Below are positions 43,401-51,467 of a stretch of DNA of 64,000 bases, one piece after another. The translations under genes and the position numbers were made by a program. The notes under the pieces were generated by a model. That model did no database searches. It was not told the DNA's origin and saw only the letters and a program-made list of their open reading frames with translations. Source of the DNA: Streptomyces seoulensis. Its GTDB lineage: Bacteria > Actinomycetota > Actinomycetes > Streptomycetales > Streptomycetaceae. Position 1 is the first letter of the stretch; every line of letters starts with the position of its first letter. Location of the stretch: positions 6,156,353-6,220,352 of the forward strand of contig CP054936.1 in assembly GCA_013364255.1 (NCBI GenBank), given 5' to 3'.

Positions 43401-43409
43401 CTGCTTCAT
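40389..43409 (-). CDS. Giant YbhN/LPG-synthase-TM flippase-like protein with kinase-like middle domain
   Basis: 1006 residues. Order: a 75-residue Asp/Gln/Arg-rich head with eight-residue repeats (DQDRTADQDRMTDQGRS); ~6 membrane helices (~95-290); a soluble region (~310-560) recalling an aminoglycoside-kinase/AarF fold (VMLVYEHTGGRTLDSLADEE; HRRLAGDAIVVD); a charged coiled segment of ERTERLERTERLERTERTER repeats (~610-650); then ~7-8 helices of the UPF0104/YbhN type ending SRKGSL. LPG-synthase-TM domains flip or transfer lipids; here no C-terminal synthetase is present. The ATG at 43409 has AAGAGAG just ahead; a GTG at 43433 is possible. Substrate unknown. Confidence 0.8.
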   Translation of the reverse strand: MKQQGVHPDGAEGTSGVSSRPDPGAGGADQDRTADQDRMTDQGRSADDQERSAEERDDRPAEDQGRSADERAASGRRPEQPGGAEVTHIDEVEGDEPLLPARVHRPSDLMRLLVGVLAIVILLAIAAFAHGTTSGLEQDINKGTGQAPDLLIKIAGLVSSIAILLVPVAFAIERLIKRDGLRIADGVLAAVLAHGVTLATDLWVAKAAPHSIQEALTQPSPGDLHALTDPVHGYLAPVIAYMTAVGMSRRPRWRSVLLIVLLLDAFSMLVTGYTTPFSIILTVLIGWTIAYGTLYAVGSPNVRPTGRTLMAGLRTVGFHPVSAAREELAETAAENGDRGRRYFVTLEDGPPLDVTVVDREQQAQGFFYRVWRNLTLRGFATRSSLQSLRQALEQEALLAYAAIAAGANAPKLIATSELGPDAVMLVYEHTGGRTLDSLADEEITDALLHHTWQQVRALQSRRIAHRRLAGDAIVVDRSGRVVLTDLRGGEIAAGDLLLRMDVAQLVTTLGLRVGAERAVASAVGVLGPDAVADCLPMLQPIALTRGTRATLRRLARERAQREREAVLEASRQAKQARLEQAEKDGAGQPAADEPGRPDGTDQAETTAARAEEAEKAERTERLERTERLERTERTERTERTDKRDKGAKKAERAEARAEKRAIDEAIEEAREEDLLTQIRHQVLRIRPQAPVEPARLERVRPRTLISFIAGAIGAYYLLTQLTHLQFGTLFVHAQWGWLIAAVLFSALSYVAAAMALLGFVPERVPFVRTVAAQVAGSFVKIVAPAAVGGVALNTRFLQRAGVRPGLAVASVGASQLFGLGCHILMLLSFGYLTGTEKTPSLSPSRTVIAGLLTVAVLVLVVTSVPFLRKFVVTRVRSLFAGVVPRMLDVLQRPQKLITGIGGMLLLTACFVMCLDASIRAFGDESTSLSIASVAVVFLAGNALGSAAPTPGGVGAVEATLTVGLIAVGLPKEVAAPAVLMFRLLTLWLPVLPGWLAFNHLSRKGSL

Positions 43410-43594
43410 GCTCTCTTCTTGGTCTCGTATCACCGGTCACCGCCCGCACGATGGTGGCATGCCCCACCGACACACGGGGGCATCAGGGTGCGGGTGCGGG
43501 GTCCGCCAGTCTGCCGGAAGCACGGCGCGGCGGCGAGGGGCACATCCCGTCCGGGGCCCGCGCGCTGTCGGTGCGGTACGGCAGGATGGGGCGG

Positions 43595-43987
43595 ATGAGC
43601 GAAGTGAGCGCGGGGGGCGACGGCGGCGCGGGGCCGGCCGAGGCGCTGCCCGAGTACGCCGAGCGGGTCCTGGAGGTCGCCGAGCTGGTCCCGCCGGGCC
43701 GCGTCATGACCTACGGCGACGTCGCCGAATGGCTGGAGGCGGGCGGACCGCGCCAGGTCGGCCGGGTGATGGCGCTGTACGGCGGAGCCGTGCCCTGGTG
43801 GCGGGTGGTACGCGCCGACGGGAAGCTCCTCCCGGGCCACGAACTGCGCGCCCTGGACCACTACCGCGCCGAGGGCACGCCCCTGAAGGAGGCGAGCAGG
43901 GCGGCCGAGGGCCATCTGCCCCGGCTCGACATGGGGCGGGCGCGCTGGGACGGCGGCAGCGGGGGACGTGCGCAGGGTCACACCTGA
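43595..43987 (+). CDS. Alkyltransferase-like (ATL) protein, MGMT family without active Cys
   Basis: 130 residues. The helix-turn-helix and Asn-hinge region of O6-alkylguanine transferases is present (LVPPGRVMTYGDVAEWLEAG, GRVMALYGG). The reactive PCHR motif is replaced by PWWRVVR (GAVPWWRVVRADGKL), so it cannot accept an alkyl group. ATL proteins bind O6-alkylguanine and hand the lesion to nucleotide excision repair. ATGs at 43586 and 43595 both fit. It precedes the SOS-boxed adnAB locus, another repair unit. Confidence 0.85.
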   Translation: MSEVSAGGDGGAGPAEALPEYAERVLEVAELVPPGRVMTYGDVAEWLEAGGPRQVGRVMALYGGAVPWWRVVRADGKLLPGHELRALDHYRAEGTPLKEASRAAEGHLPRLDMGRARWDGGSGGRAQGHT

Positions 43988-44138
43988 CAGCTTCCGCCAT
44001 CCGGCGGCCCCGGGGGGGGAGCCCGTGGCCCGTACGGGCGAATCCGGGGACGTTCCCGAGATGCCGTACGTTCGGAGGGGACCTCCGTCCGGACGGGGGC
44101 CTTCGGACGGAACCTCTTCTCCAAAGGAACATCCGTAG

Positions 44139-44150
44139 GAACATCCGTTC
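44139..44150 (+). promoter_or_regulatory. LexA/SOS-box-like site upstream of adnAB
   Basis: GAACATCCGTTC fits the actinobacterial/Bacillus-type LexA consensus GAAC-N4-GTTC exactly and lies 79 bases before the adnA start in a 241-base gap. A second, shifted half-repeat (GGAACATCCGT) stands just before it. Confidence 0.7.
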
Positions 44151-44228
44151 GGAGAGGGCCTCCGCGACCCCGGCGCCCGGCGCCGACGCTGAACAGACCC
44201 CCGCACCCCACCAGGACCGGCGAACCAC

Positions 44229-47200
44229 GTGAGCACCTCCCCCAGCACCAGGCCCCTGCCGCACCTCCAGGTACGGCAGGGCGACCATGGCGCCTACCGG
44301 CTGGTGCGCACCCCTCCGGCGGCGCCGGACCCCCCGCGCCTCGACCCCGTCCAGCAGGCCGTCGTCGGCCACGAGACCGGGCCCCTGCTCGTCCTCGCCG
44401 GTCCGGGCACCGGCAAGACCACCACCCTGGTCGAGTCCGTCGCCCGCCGTGTCGCCCGCGGCCAGGACCCCGAACGGCTCCTGGTGCTGACGTTCAGCCG
44501 CAAGGCCGCCGTCGAACTGCGCGACCGCATGGCGCTGCGCACCGGAGCGGCGCACGCGCCCCGCGCGACCACCTTCCACTCGTTCTGCTACGCCCTGGTC
44601 CGCGCCCACCAGGACAGCGGCCTGTTCGTGGAGCCGCTGCGGCTGCTGTCCGGCCCCGAGCAGGACGTCACCGTCCGCGACCTGCTGGCGGGCCAGGCCG
44701 ACCTGGAGCGGCTGGGGCTCGCGCACGTGCGCTGGCCGGACGAGCTGCGCGCCTGCCTGACCACCCGGGGCTTCGCCGACGAGGTCCGCGCGGTCCTCGC
44801 CCGCAGCCGCGAACTGGGCCTCGGACCGGGCGCCCTGGCCGCCTTCGCGCGCCGCATCGGCCGCCCCGACTGGCAGGCCGCGGCCGTCTTCCTCGCCGAG
44901 TACCTCGACGTCCTCGACCTCCAGGGCGTGCTCGACTACGCCGAACTCGTCCACCGCGCGGTGCTCCTCGCCCGCCGCCCCGAGGTCGCCGACCGCCTTG
45001 CCGCGCGGTACGACGCGGTCTACGTCGACGAGTACCAGGACACCGACCCGGCGCAGGTACGGCTGCTGCGCGCGCTGGCCGGGGGCGGCCGCACCCTGCT
45101 CGCCTTCGGCGACCCCGACCAGTCGATCTACGCCTTCCGGGGCGCCGACGTCAACGGCATCCTGCAGTTCCCGCAGACCTTCCCGCGCGTGGACGGCGCC
45201 CCCGCGCCCGTCGCGGTGCTGGGCACCTCGCGCCGCTCCGGGGCCACGCTGCTGAACGCGACCCGGGAGCTGACCCGGCGCATGCCGCTCACCCGCCTCC
45301 CGGCGGACAAGGTCCGCGCCCACCGCGAACTGGTCGCCGAGCGGGACGGCGGCCGCGTCGAGGTGCACACGTACCCGACGCCGGGCGCCGAGGTGGACAA
45401 CGTCGCCGACATCCTGCGCCGCGCCCACCTGGAGGACGGCGTCCCGTGGGGCGAGATGGCCGTCCTGGTGCGTGCCGGCGCCCGCACGATACCCACCCTG
45501 AGGCGCGCCCTGACGGCGGCCGGCGTCCCCCTGGACGTCGACGGCGACGACCTGCCCCTGCGGCACGAACCGGCGGTGGCCCCGCTGCTGACGGCCCTGC
45601 GCGCGGTGGCGACGGCGGAGGCGGCGGCCCACCGCTCCGAGCCGACGGGCCCGGGACCGACACCCGAGGCGGCCGAGCCCGGGGCGGCCGAGTCGGCGGA
45701 CTCCGATCCGGTGGACTCCGAGCCGGTGGTATCCGATCCGGTGGACTCCCAGCCAGCGGTCTCCGAGCCGGCGGAGTCCGCCCCGGTGCGGGACTCGCAA
45801 GAGCCCCCCGCCCCCTGCTGGCTCGACACCGAGACCGCCCTCACCCTCCTCGCCTCCCCCCTCGCCGGCATGGACACCGCCGACCTGCGCCGCCTCGGCC
45901 GCGCCCTGCGCGAGGAGGAGCGGGCCGCGGGCAACCCCGTACCGCCCCCCTCCGACGCGCTGCTCGCCCGCGCGCTGGCCGAACCGGAGCGCCTGGTGGC
46001 GCACGACCCGGCGTACGCGCGGGGCGCCCAGCGTTTGGGCGCGCTCCTCAGGAAGGCCAGGGAGCGCCTGGCGGGCGGCGGCACCGCCGAGGAGGCGCTG
46101 TGGGACCTGTGGGAGGGCACGCCGTGGCCCGGCCGTCTGGAGCGGGCGGCGCGCCGCGGCGGCGCGGCCGGCCGCAACGCCGACCGGGACCTGGACGCCG
46201 TGTGCGCGCTGTTCGCGACCGCGGGCCGGGCCGAGGAGCGCACCGGCGGCCGGGGCGCGCTGAACTTCCTGGAGGAGATCGAGGCCCAGGACATCGCCGC
46301 CGACACGCTCACCCGGCGCGCCGTACGCCCCGACGCGGTGCGCCTGATGACCGCGCACCGCTCCAAGGGCCTCCAGTGGCGGCTGGTCGTCGTCGCGGGC
46401 GTCCAAGAGGGCCTGTGGCCGGACCTGCGCCGCCGCGGCTCCCTGCTGGAGGCCGACCGCATCGGCCGCGACGGACTCGCCGAACCGCTCACCCCGGGCG
46501 CGCTGCTGGCCGAGGAGCGCCGGCTGTTCTACGTGGCCGCCACCCGCGCGCGCGAACGGCTGGTCGTCACCGCGGTGAAGACCCCCGCCGAGGACGGCGA
46601 CCAGCCCTCCCGCTTCCTGGCCGAACTCGGCGTCGAGCCCCAGGACGTCACCGGCCGCCCCCGCCGCCCGCTGTCCGTGGCGGCGCTCGTCGCCGAGCTG
46701 CGCGCCACGACCGTCGACCCGGACGCGTCCGAGGCCCTCAGGGCGGCCGCCGCCCGCCGGCTTGCCCGGCTCGCCGCGCTCGCCGACGACGAGGGCCGCC
46801 CGCTGGTCCCCACCGCGCACCCGGACCGCTGGTGGGGCATGGCCGAGCCGACCGCGAGCAAGGTGCCGCTGCGCGACCGCGACCAGCCCGTCGTGCTGTC
46901 CGGCAGCGCCCTGGACCAGCTCGCCAACACCTGCGCCCTGCAATGGTTCCTCGGCCGGGAGGTGAAGGCCGACACGCCCGCGAGCGCCGCCCAGGGGTTC
47001 GGCAACGTGGTGCACGTCCTGGCCGACGAGGTCGCCTCCGGCCGCACCCCCGCCGACCTCGCGGTCCTCATGGAGCGCCTGGAGACCGTGTGGAACGCCC
47101 TCGCCTTCGACGCGCCCTGGAAGTCGTCCCAGGAACGCGACAACGCGCGCGTGGCGCTCGAACGCTTCCTGAAGTGGCACGTCCTGGACCGCTCCGGGCG

Positions 47201-47690
47201 CACCGCGGTGGCCAGTGAGCACACCTTCGACGTGACCCTGACCGCCGGCAGGCACCAGGTGCGCATCCGCGGCTCCATGGACCGGGTCGAGGCGGACGGC
47301 GAGGGCCGCGCCTACGTCGTCGACTTCAAGACCGGCAAGCAGGCCCCCACCGGCGCCGAGGTGGCCCGCCACCCGCAGCTGGCCGTCTACCAGCTGGCCG
47401 TCCGCGAGGGCGCCGTGGACGAGGCGTTCGACGGCGTACGGCCCGAGCCGGGCGGCGCCGAACTCGTCCAGCTGCGCCAGGGCGCGGCCAAGCGGGACGG
47501 CGGCGAGAGCCTGCCCAAGGTGCAGGCCCAGGAGCCGCTGGCGGGGGAGTGGGTCGGCGATCTGCTGGCGACCGCCGCGGGCAAGGTCCTGGACGAGCGG
47601 TTCACGCCGACCGCGGGAGCGCACTGCGCGCACTGCTCGTTCCGGTCCTCGTGCAGCGCCCGCCCGGAGGGCCGCCACGTGGTGGAGTGA
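44229..47690 (+). CDS. adnA: AdnA-type helicase-nuclease subunit (UvrD-like motor + RecB nuclease)
   Basis: 1153 residues. The UvrD/Rep motor has Walker A LAGPGTGKTTT (~57-67), Walker B VYVDEYQDTDPAQ (~258) and motif VI VAATRARERL. A low-complexity insert (~472-520, repeats of DPVDSEPVV) interrupts it. The C-terminal PD-(D/E)XK nuclease has VVDFKTGK (~1030) and four cysteines (one at ~901; CAHCSFRSSC at ~1133-1142) for a 4Fe-4S cluster. With the next gene it forms a double-strand-end-resecting complex like mycobacterial AdnAB. The A/B assignment follows gene order in Mycobacterium. Start GTG; SOS box upstream. Confidence 0.85.
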   Translation: MSTSPSTRPLPHLQVRQGDHGAYRLVRTPPAAPDPPRLDPVQQAVVGHETGPLLVLAGPGTGKTTTLVESVARRVARGQDPERLLVLTFSRKAAVELRDRMALRTGAAHAPRATTFHSFCYALVRAHQDSGLFVEPLRLLSGPEQDVTVRDLLAGQADLERLGLAHVRWPDELRACLTTRGFADEVRAVLARSRELGLGPGALAAFARRIGRPDWQAAAVFLAEYLDVLDLQGVLDYAELVHRAVLLARRPEVADRLAARYDAVYVDEYQDTDPAQVRLLRALAGGGRTLLAFGDPDQSIYAFRGADVNGILQFPQTFPRVDGAPAPVAVLGTSRRSGATLLNATRELTRRMPLTRLPADKVRAHRELVAERDGGRVEVHTYPTPGAEVDNVADILRRAHLEDGVPWGEMAVLVRAGARTIPTLRRALTAAGVPLDVDGDDLPLRHEPAVAPLLTALRAVATAEAAAHRSEPTGPGPTPEAAEPGAAESADSDPVDSEPVVSDPVDSQPAVSEPAESAPVRDSQEPPAPCWLDTETALTLLASPLAGMDTADLRRLGRALREEERAAGNPVPPPSDALLARALAEPERLVAHDPAYARGAQRLGALLRKARERLAGGGTAEEALWDLWEGTPWPGRLERAARRGGAAGRNADRDLDAVCALFATAGRAEERTGGRGALNFLEEIEAQDIAADTLTRRAVRPDAVRLMTAHRSKGLQWRLVVVAGVQEGLWPDLRRRGSLLEADRIGRDGLAEPLTPGALLAEERRLFYVAATRARERLVVTAVKTPAEDGDQPSRFLAELGVEPQDVTGRPRRPLSVAALVAELRATTVDPDASEALRAAAARRLARLAALADDEGRPLVPTAHPDRWWGMAEPTASKVPLRDRDQPVVLSGSALDQLANTCALQWFLGREVKADTPASAAQGFGNVVHVLADEVASGRTPADLAVLMERLETVWNALAFDAPWKSSQERDNARVALERFLKWHVLDRSGRTAVASEHTFDVTLTAGRHQVRIRGSMDRVEADGEGRAYVVDFKTGKQAPTGAEVARHPQLAVYQLAVREGAVDEAFDGVRPEPGGAELVQLRQGAAKRDGGESLPKVQAQEPLAGEWVGDLLATAAGKVLDERFTPTAGAHCAHCSFRSSCSARPEGRHVVE

Positions 47691-47727
47691 GACGCGCGGA
47701 GCACGCGACGTCCGTGGCGCCAGGCAC

Positions 47728-50700
47728 GTGACGAACCGCACCACCCGAGCTGACCTGGGCGTTTCCCGACCCGGCGGGGCGGTCCGGCGCCCGGTGTCAG
47801 TGCCCGCCGCTAGCCTCTTCGACGTGCCCGCCCGTATCACTGACCCCGAACAGCTCAAGGAGCTCCTGGGGATCCCGTTCACCCCGGAGCAGACGGCCTG
47901 CATCGTCGCGCCGCCCGCCCCGCAGGTGATCGTGGCCGGCGCCGGGTCCGGCAAGACGACCGTGATGGCCGCCCGGGTGGTCTGGCTGGTCGGCACCGGC
48001 CAGGTCGCCCCCGAACAGGTGCTCGGCCTCACCTTCACCAACAAGGCCGCCGGCGAACTGGCCGAGCGCGTCCGCAAGGCGCTGATCAGGGCCGGCGTCA
48101 CCGACCCGGACGTCATCGACCCGGACAGCCCGCCCGGCGAACCGGTGATCTCCACCTACCACGCCTTCGCCGGCCGTCTGCTGACCGACCACGGCCTGCG
48201 CATCGGCCTCGAACCGAGCACCCGGCTGCTGGCCGACGCCACCCGCTTCCAGCTCGCCGCCCGCGTGCTGCGCGAGGCCCCCGGCCCCTACCCGGCGCTG
48301 ACCCGCTCCTTCCCGGACCTGGTCAGCGACCTCCTCGCCCTCGACGCCGACCTCGCCGAGCACCTCGTACGCCCCGAGGACCTGCGCGCGTGGGACGCCG
48401 GGCTGCTGGGCGAGCTGGAGAGCGCCAAGCTGTCCAACGTCGACCTGCGCAAGGTCCCCGAGACGGCCGCCGCCCGCCGGGAACTGGCCGGGCTGGTGCT
48501 GCGCTACCGGGCCGCCAAGCGGGAGCGCGACCTGCTCGACTTCGGCGACCAGATCGCGCTGGCCGCCCGCCTCGCGCGGCTGCCCGAGGTCGGCCGGCTG
48601 CTGCGCGAGGAGTTCCGGGTCGTCCTGCTGGACGAGTACCAGGACACCTCGGTCGCCCAGCGCATCCTGCTGGCCGGCCTCTTCGGCGCCGGCACCGGCC
48701 ACCCGGTGACCGCCGTGGGCGACCCCTGCCAGGCGATCTACGGCTGGCGCGGCGCCTCTGTCGCCAACCTGGACGACTTCCCCGACCACTTCGCGCACGC
48801 CGACGGCCGCCCCGCCACCCGGCAGGCGCTCAGCGAGAACCGCCGCAGCGGCGGCCGCCTGCTCGACCTCGCCAACGGCCTCGCCGCACCGCTGCGCGCC
48901 ATGCACGCGGGCGTGGCGGCGCTGCGCCCGGCCCCCGGCGCCGAACGCGACGGCCTGGTGCGCTGCGCGCTGCTGCCCACCCACGCCGAGGAGATGGCCT
49001 GGCTCGCCGACTCCGTCGCCCACCTGGTGCGCACCGGGACGGCGCCCGGCGAGATCGCCGTCCTGTGCCGCACGGCGGCCGACTTCGCCGAGATCCAGGG
49101 CGCCCTGGTCGCCCGTGACGTGCCCGTCGAGGTGGTCGGCCTGTCCGGGCTGCTGCACCTGCCCGAGGTGGCCGACCTCGTCGCCGTCTGCGAGGTCCTC
49201 CAGGACCCGGGCGCCAACGCCTCCCTGGTACGGCTGCTGACCGGCCCGCGCTGGCGGATCGGGCCGCGCGACCTCGCGCTCCTGGGCCGGCGGGCCCGGC
49301 TGCTCGTGGCACACGCGCGCGTGGCCGACGACGACCCGGACCGTCGGCTCGCCGAGGCCGTCGAAGGCGTCGACCCGGCCGAGGTGATCTCGCTCGCCGA
49401 CGCCCTCGACACGTTCCTGGAGACCCCGCTGGACGCGCGCGGGGACGACGACCGGCTGCCGTTCTCGCCGGAGGCGCGGGTGCGCTTCGCCCGGCTCGCG
49501 GCCGAACTGCGCGACCTGCGCCGCGCGCTGTCCGACCCGCTGATGGACGTACTGCACCGGGTGCTGGCCGTCACCGGCCTGGAGGTGGAGCTGTCGGCGT
49601 CCCCGCACGCCCTGGCCGCCCGCCGCCGCGAGACCCTGTCGAACTTCCTGGACGTCGCCGCCTCCTTCGCCGCCACCGAGCGCGAGGCGTCCCTGCTGGC
49701 GTTCCTCGGCTTCCTGCGCACCGCCGCCCAGTACGAGAAGGGCCTCGACAACGCGCTGCCCGGCGGCGAGAACACCGTCAAGGTGCTCACCGCGCACCGG
49801 TCCAAGGGCCTGGAGTGGGACGTCGTGGCCGTACCCGGACTGGTCACCGGCACCTTCCCGAGCGCCCAGGGGCGCGAGAAGTGGACCGCCCAGGCCAAGG
49901 TGCTCCCGCACGCCCTGCACGGCGACGCCGACACCCTGCCCGACATCGGGGCCTGGGACGCCAAGGGCATGAAGGCCTTCCACGAGGCCATGAAGGACCA
50001 CCAGCACACCGAGGAACTGCGCCTCGGCTACGTCACCTTCACCCGCCCCCGCTCCCTGCTCCTCGGCTCCGGCCACTGGTGGGGCCCCACCCAGAAGAGG
50101 CGCCGCGGCCCGTCCGACTTCCTCCTGGCGCTGCACGACCACTGCGCCGCCGGACACGGCGAGACCGAGGTGTGGACGGACGAACCGGCCGAGGACGCGG
50201 AGAACCCGGCCCTGCACGGGTCCGCCGCCGACCAGGTCTGGCCGCTGCCCCTGGACGAGACGGCGCTGCGCCGCCGCCGCGCCGCCGCCGCGACCGTCCG
50301 CGCCCACCTGGACGCCCTCGCCGCACGCGCGGACGACACCGCGCGCCCGGCCCGGGCCGCAGGAACGCACGACGACCCCGACTGGCCCCCGCCCCCGGAG
50401 GACGACGAGCCGCCCTACGACGAACCCCGCTACGACGAACCCGGTCACGACGAACCCGGTTACGACGAGGACGCCCCCTTCGCCGACGAGGACCCCGGCG
50501 ACTGGGACTCCTGGAGCGGCGACCGCCCCGCGATCCCGCACCAGACGCTGCCCCCGGACGAACCAGGAGCCCAGCCCCACCCCGAGCCCGCAGAAGCGGC
50601 CCCCGACCCCGGCGCCCTAGGGACGACCGCCCCCGACACCGCAGGGACCGCCCCCGCCCCGGAGGACGATCACCCGGAGGACGATCGCCCGGAAGAGGAC

Positions 50701-51420
50701 CGCCCGGACGCCCCCCTCACCCCGGAGGAGGCCCGCGTCATGGCCTCCTGGGACCGCGACCTGGACGCGCTCGCCGGGGAACTGCGGCGCGCCCGGCAGA
50801 GCGTCACCGAGGTGCCCCTGCCGACCACGCTGACCGCGACGCAGTTGCTGCGCCTGGCCGCCGACCCGGAGGGCTTCGCGCGGGAGCTGGCGCGCCCCAT
50901 GCCGAGCCCCCCGCAGCCCGCCGCCCGGCGCGGCACCCGCTTCCACGCCTGGGTCGAGACCCGCTTCGAGGCGCTCACCCTGCCCATGCTGGAACCGGAG
51001 GAGCTGCCCGGCGCCGACGCCGAGATCGCCGACGAACGCGACCTGGAAGCCCTCAAGGAGGCGTTCGAACGCACCGAGTACGCGCACCGCACCCCCCTGC
51101 GCGTCGAGACCCCCTTCCAGCTCGCCGTCGCCGGCCGGGTCGTACGGGGCCGGATCGACGCCGTCTACCGGGAGGGCGACGGCGAGAACGCGACGTACGA
51201 GATCGTCGACTGGAAGACGAGCCGCTCGCGCACCGCCGACCCGCTCCAGCTCGCCGTGTACCGGCTGGCCTGGGCCGAGCAGCACGGCGTACCGCTGGAG
51301 CGCGTCACGGCCGCGTTCGTGTACGTGCGCACCGGCGAGGTGGTGCGTCCGCGCAGCCTGCCGGGCCGGGCCGCGCTGGAACGGCTGCTGCTGGCGGAGC
51401 CGGACGGCGAGGCGGTGTGA
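47728..51420 (+). CDS. adnB: AdnB-type helicase-nuclease subunit (UvrD-like motor + RecB nuclease)
   Basis: 1230 residues if started at GTG 47728; the conserved protein probably begins near GTG 47824 (VPARITDPEQLKELLGIPFT). The motor has AGAGSGKTT (~70) and VVLLDEYQDTS (~300). An acidic Pro/Asp/Tyr insert (~885-1005, repeats of YDEPGHDEPG) separates it from the nuclease domain with IVDWKTSRS (~1159). No C-terminal Cys cluster is visible, unlike its partner. The gene is 37 bases after adnA, so one operon. Together they process DNA breaks for recombination. Confidence 0.86.
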   Translation: MTNRTTRADLGVSRPGGAVRRPVSVPAASLFDVPARITDPEQLKELLGIPFTPEQTACIVAPPAPQVIVAGAGSGKTTVMAARVVWLVGTGQVAPEQVLGLTFTNKAAGELAERVRKALIRAGVTDPDVIDPDSPPGEPVISTYHAFAGRLLTDHGLRIGLEPSTRLLADATRFQLAARVLREAPGPYPALTRSFPDLVSDLLALDADLAEHLVRPEDLRAWDAGLLGELESAKLSNVDLRKVPETAAARRELAGLVLRYRAAKRERDLLDFGDQIALAARLARLPEVGRLLREEFRVVLLDEYQDTSVAQRILLAGLFGAGTGHPVTAVGDPCQAIYGWRGASVANLDDFPDHFAHADGRPATRQALSENRRSGGRLLDLANGLAAPLRAMHAGVAALRPAPGAERDGLVRCALLPTHAEEMAWLADSVAHLVRTGTAPGEIAVLCRTAADFAEIQGALVARDVPVEVVGLSGLLHLPEVADLVAVCEVLQDPGANASLVRLLTGPRWRIGPRDLALLGRRARLLVAHARVADDDPDRRLAEAVEGVDPAEVISLADALDTFLETPLDARGDDDRLPFSPEARVRFARLAAELRDLRRALSDPLMDVLHRVLAVTGLEVELSASPHALAARRRETLSNFLDVAASFAATEREASLLAFLGFLRTAAQYEKGLDNALPGGENTVKVLTAHRSKGLEWDVVAVPGLVTGTFPSAQGREKWTAQAKVLPHALHGDADTLPDIGAWDAKGMKAFHEAMKDHQHTEELRLGYVTFTRPRSLLLGSGHWWGPTQKRRRGPSDFLLALHDHCAAGHGETEVWTDEPAEDAENPALHGSAADQVWPLPLDETALRRRRAAAATVRAHLDALAARADDTARPARAAGTHDDPDWPPPPEDDEPPYDEPRYDEPGHDEPGYDEDAPFADEDPGDWDSWSGDRPAIPHQTLPPDEPGAQPHPEPAEAAPDPGALGTTAPDTAGTAPAPEDDHPEDDRPEEDRPDAPLTPEEARVMASWDRDLDALAGELRRARQSVTEVPLPTTLTATQLLRLAADPEGFARELARPMPSPPQPAARRGTRFHAWVETRFEALTLPMLEPEELPGADAEIADERDLEALKEAFERTEYAHRTPLRVETPFQLAVAGRVVRGRIDAVYREGDGENATYEIVDWKTSRSRTADPLQLAVYRLAWAEQHGVPLERVTAAFVYVRTGEVVRPRSLPGRAALERLLLAEPDGEAV

Positions 51421-51467
51421 CGAACCGCCCGAACCGGATGGCACCGAGTGCCGCTAGGCTCGGGAGC

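Noticed and set aside
38775..43598. Very long rightward frame (1607 codons) opposite the peptidase and giant membrane protein genes
   Set aside because: It is the antisense mirror of two well-supported genes and has no domain; typical of high-GC DNA.
43704..48155. Long leftward frame (1483 codons) opposite adnA
   Set aside because: Antisense shadow of the intact helicase gene, with composition unlike a protein.
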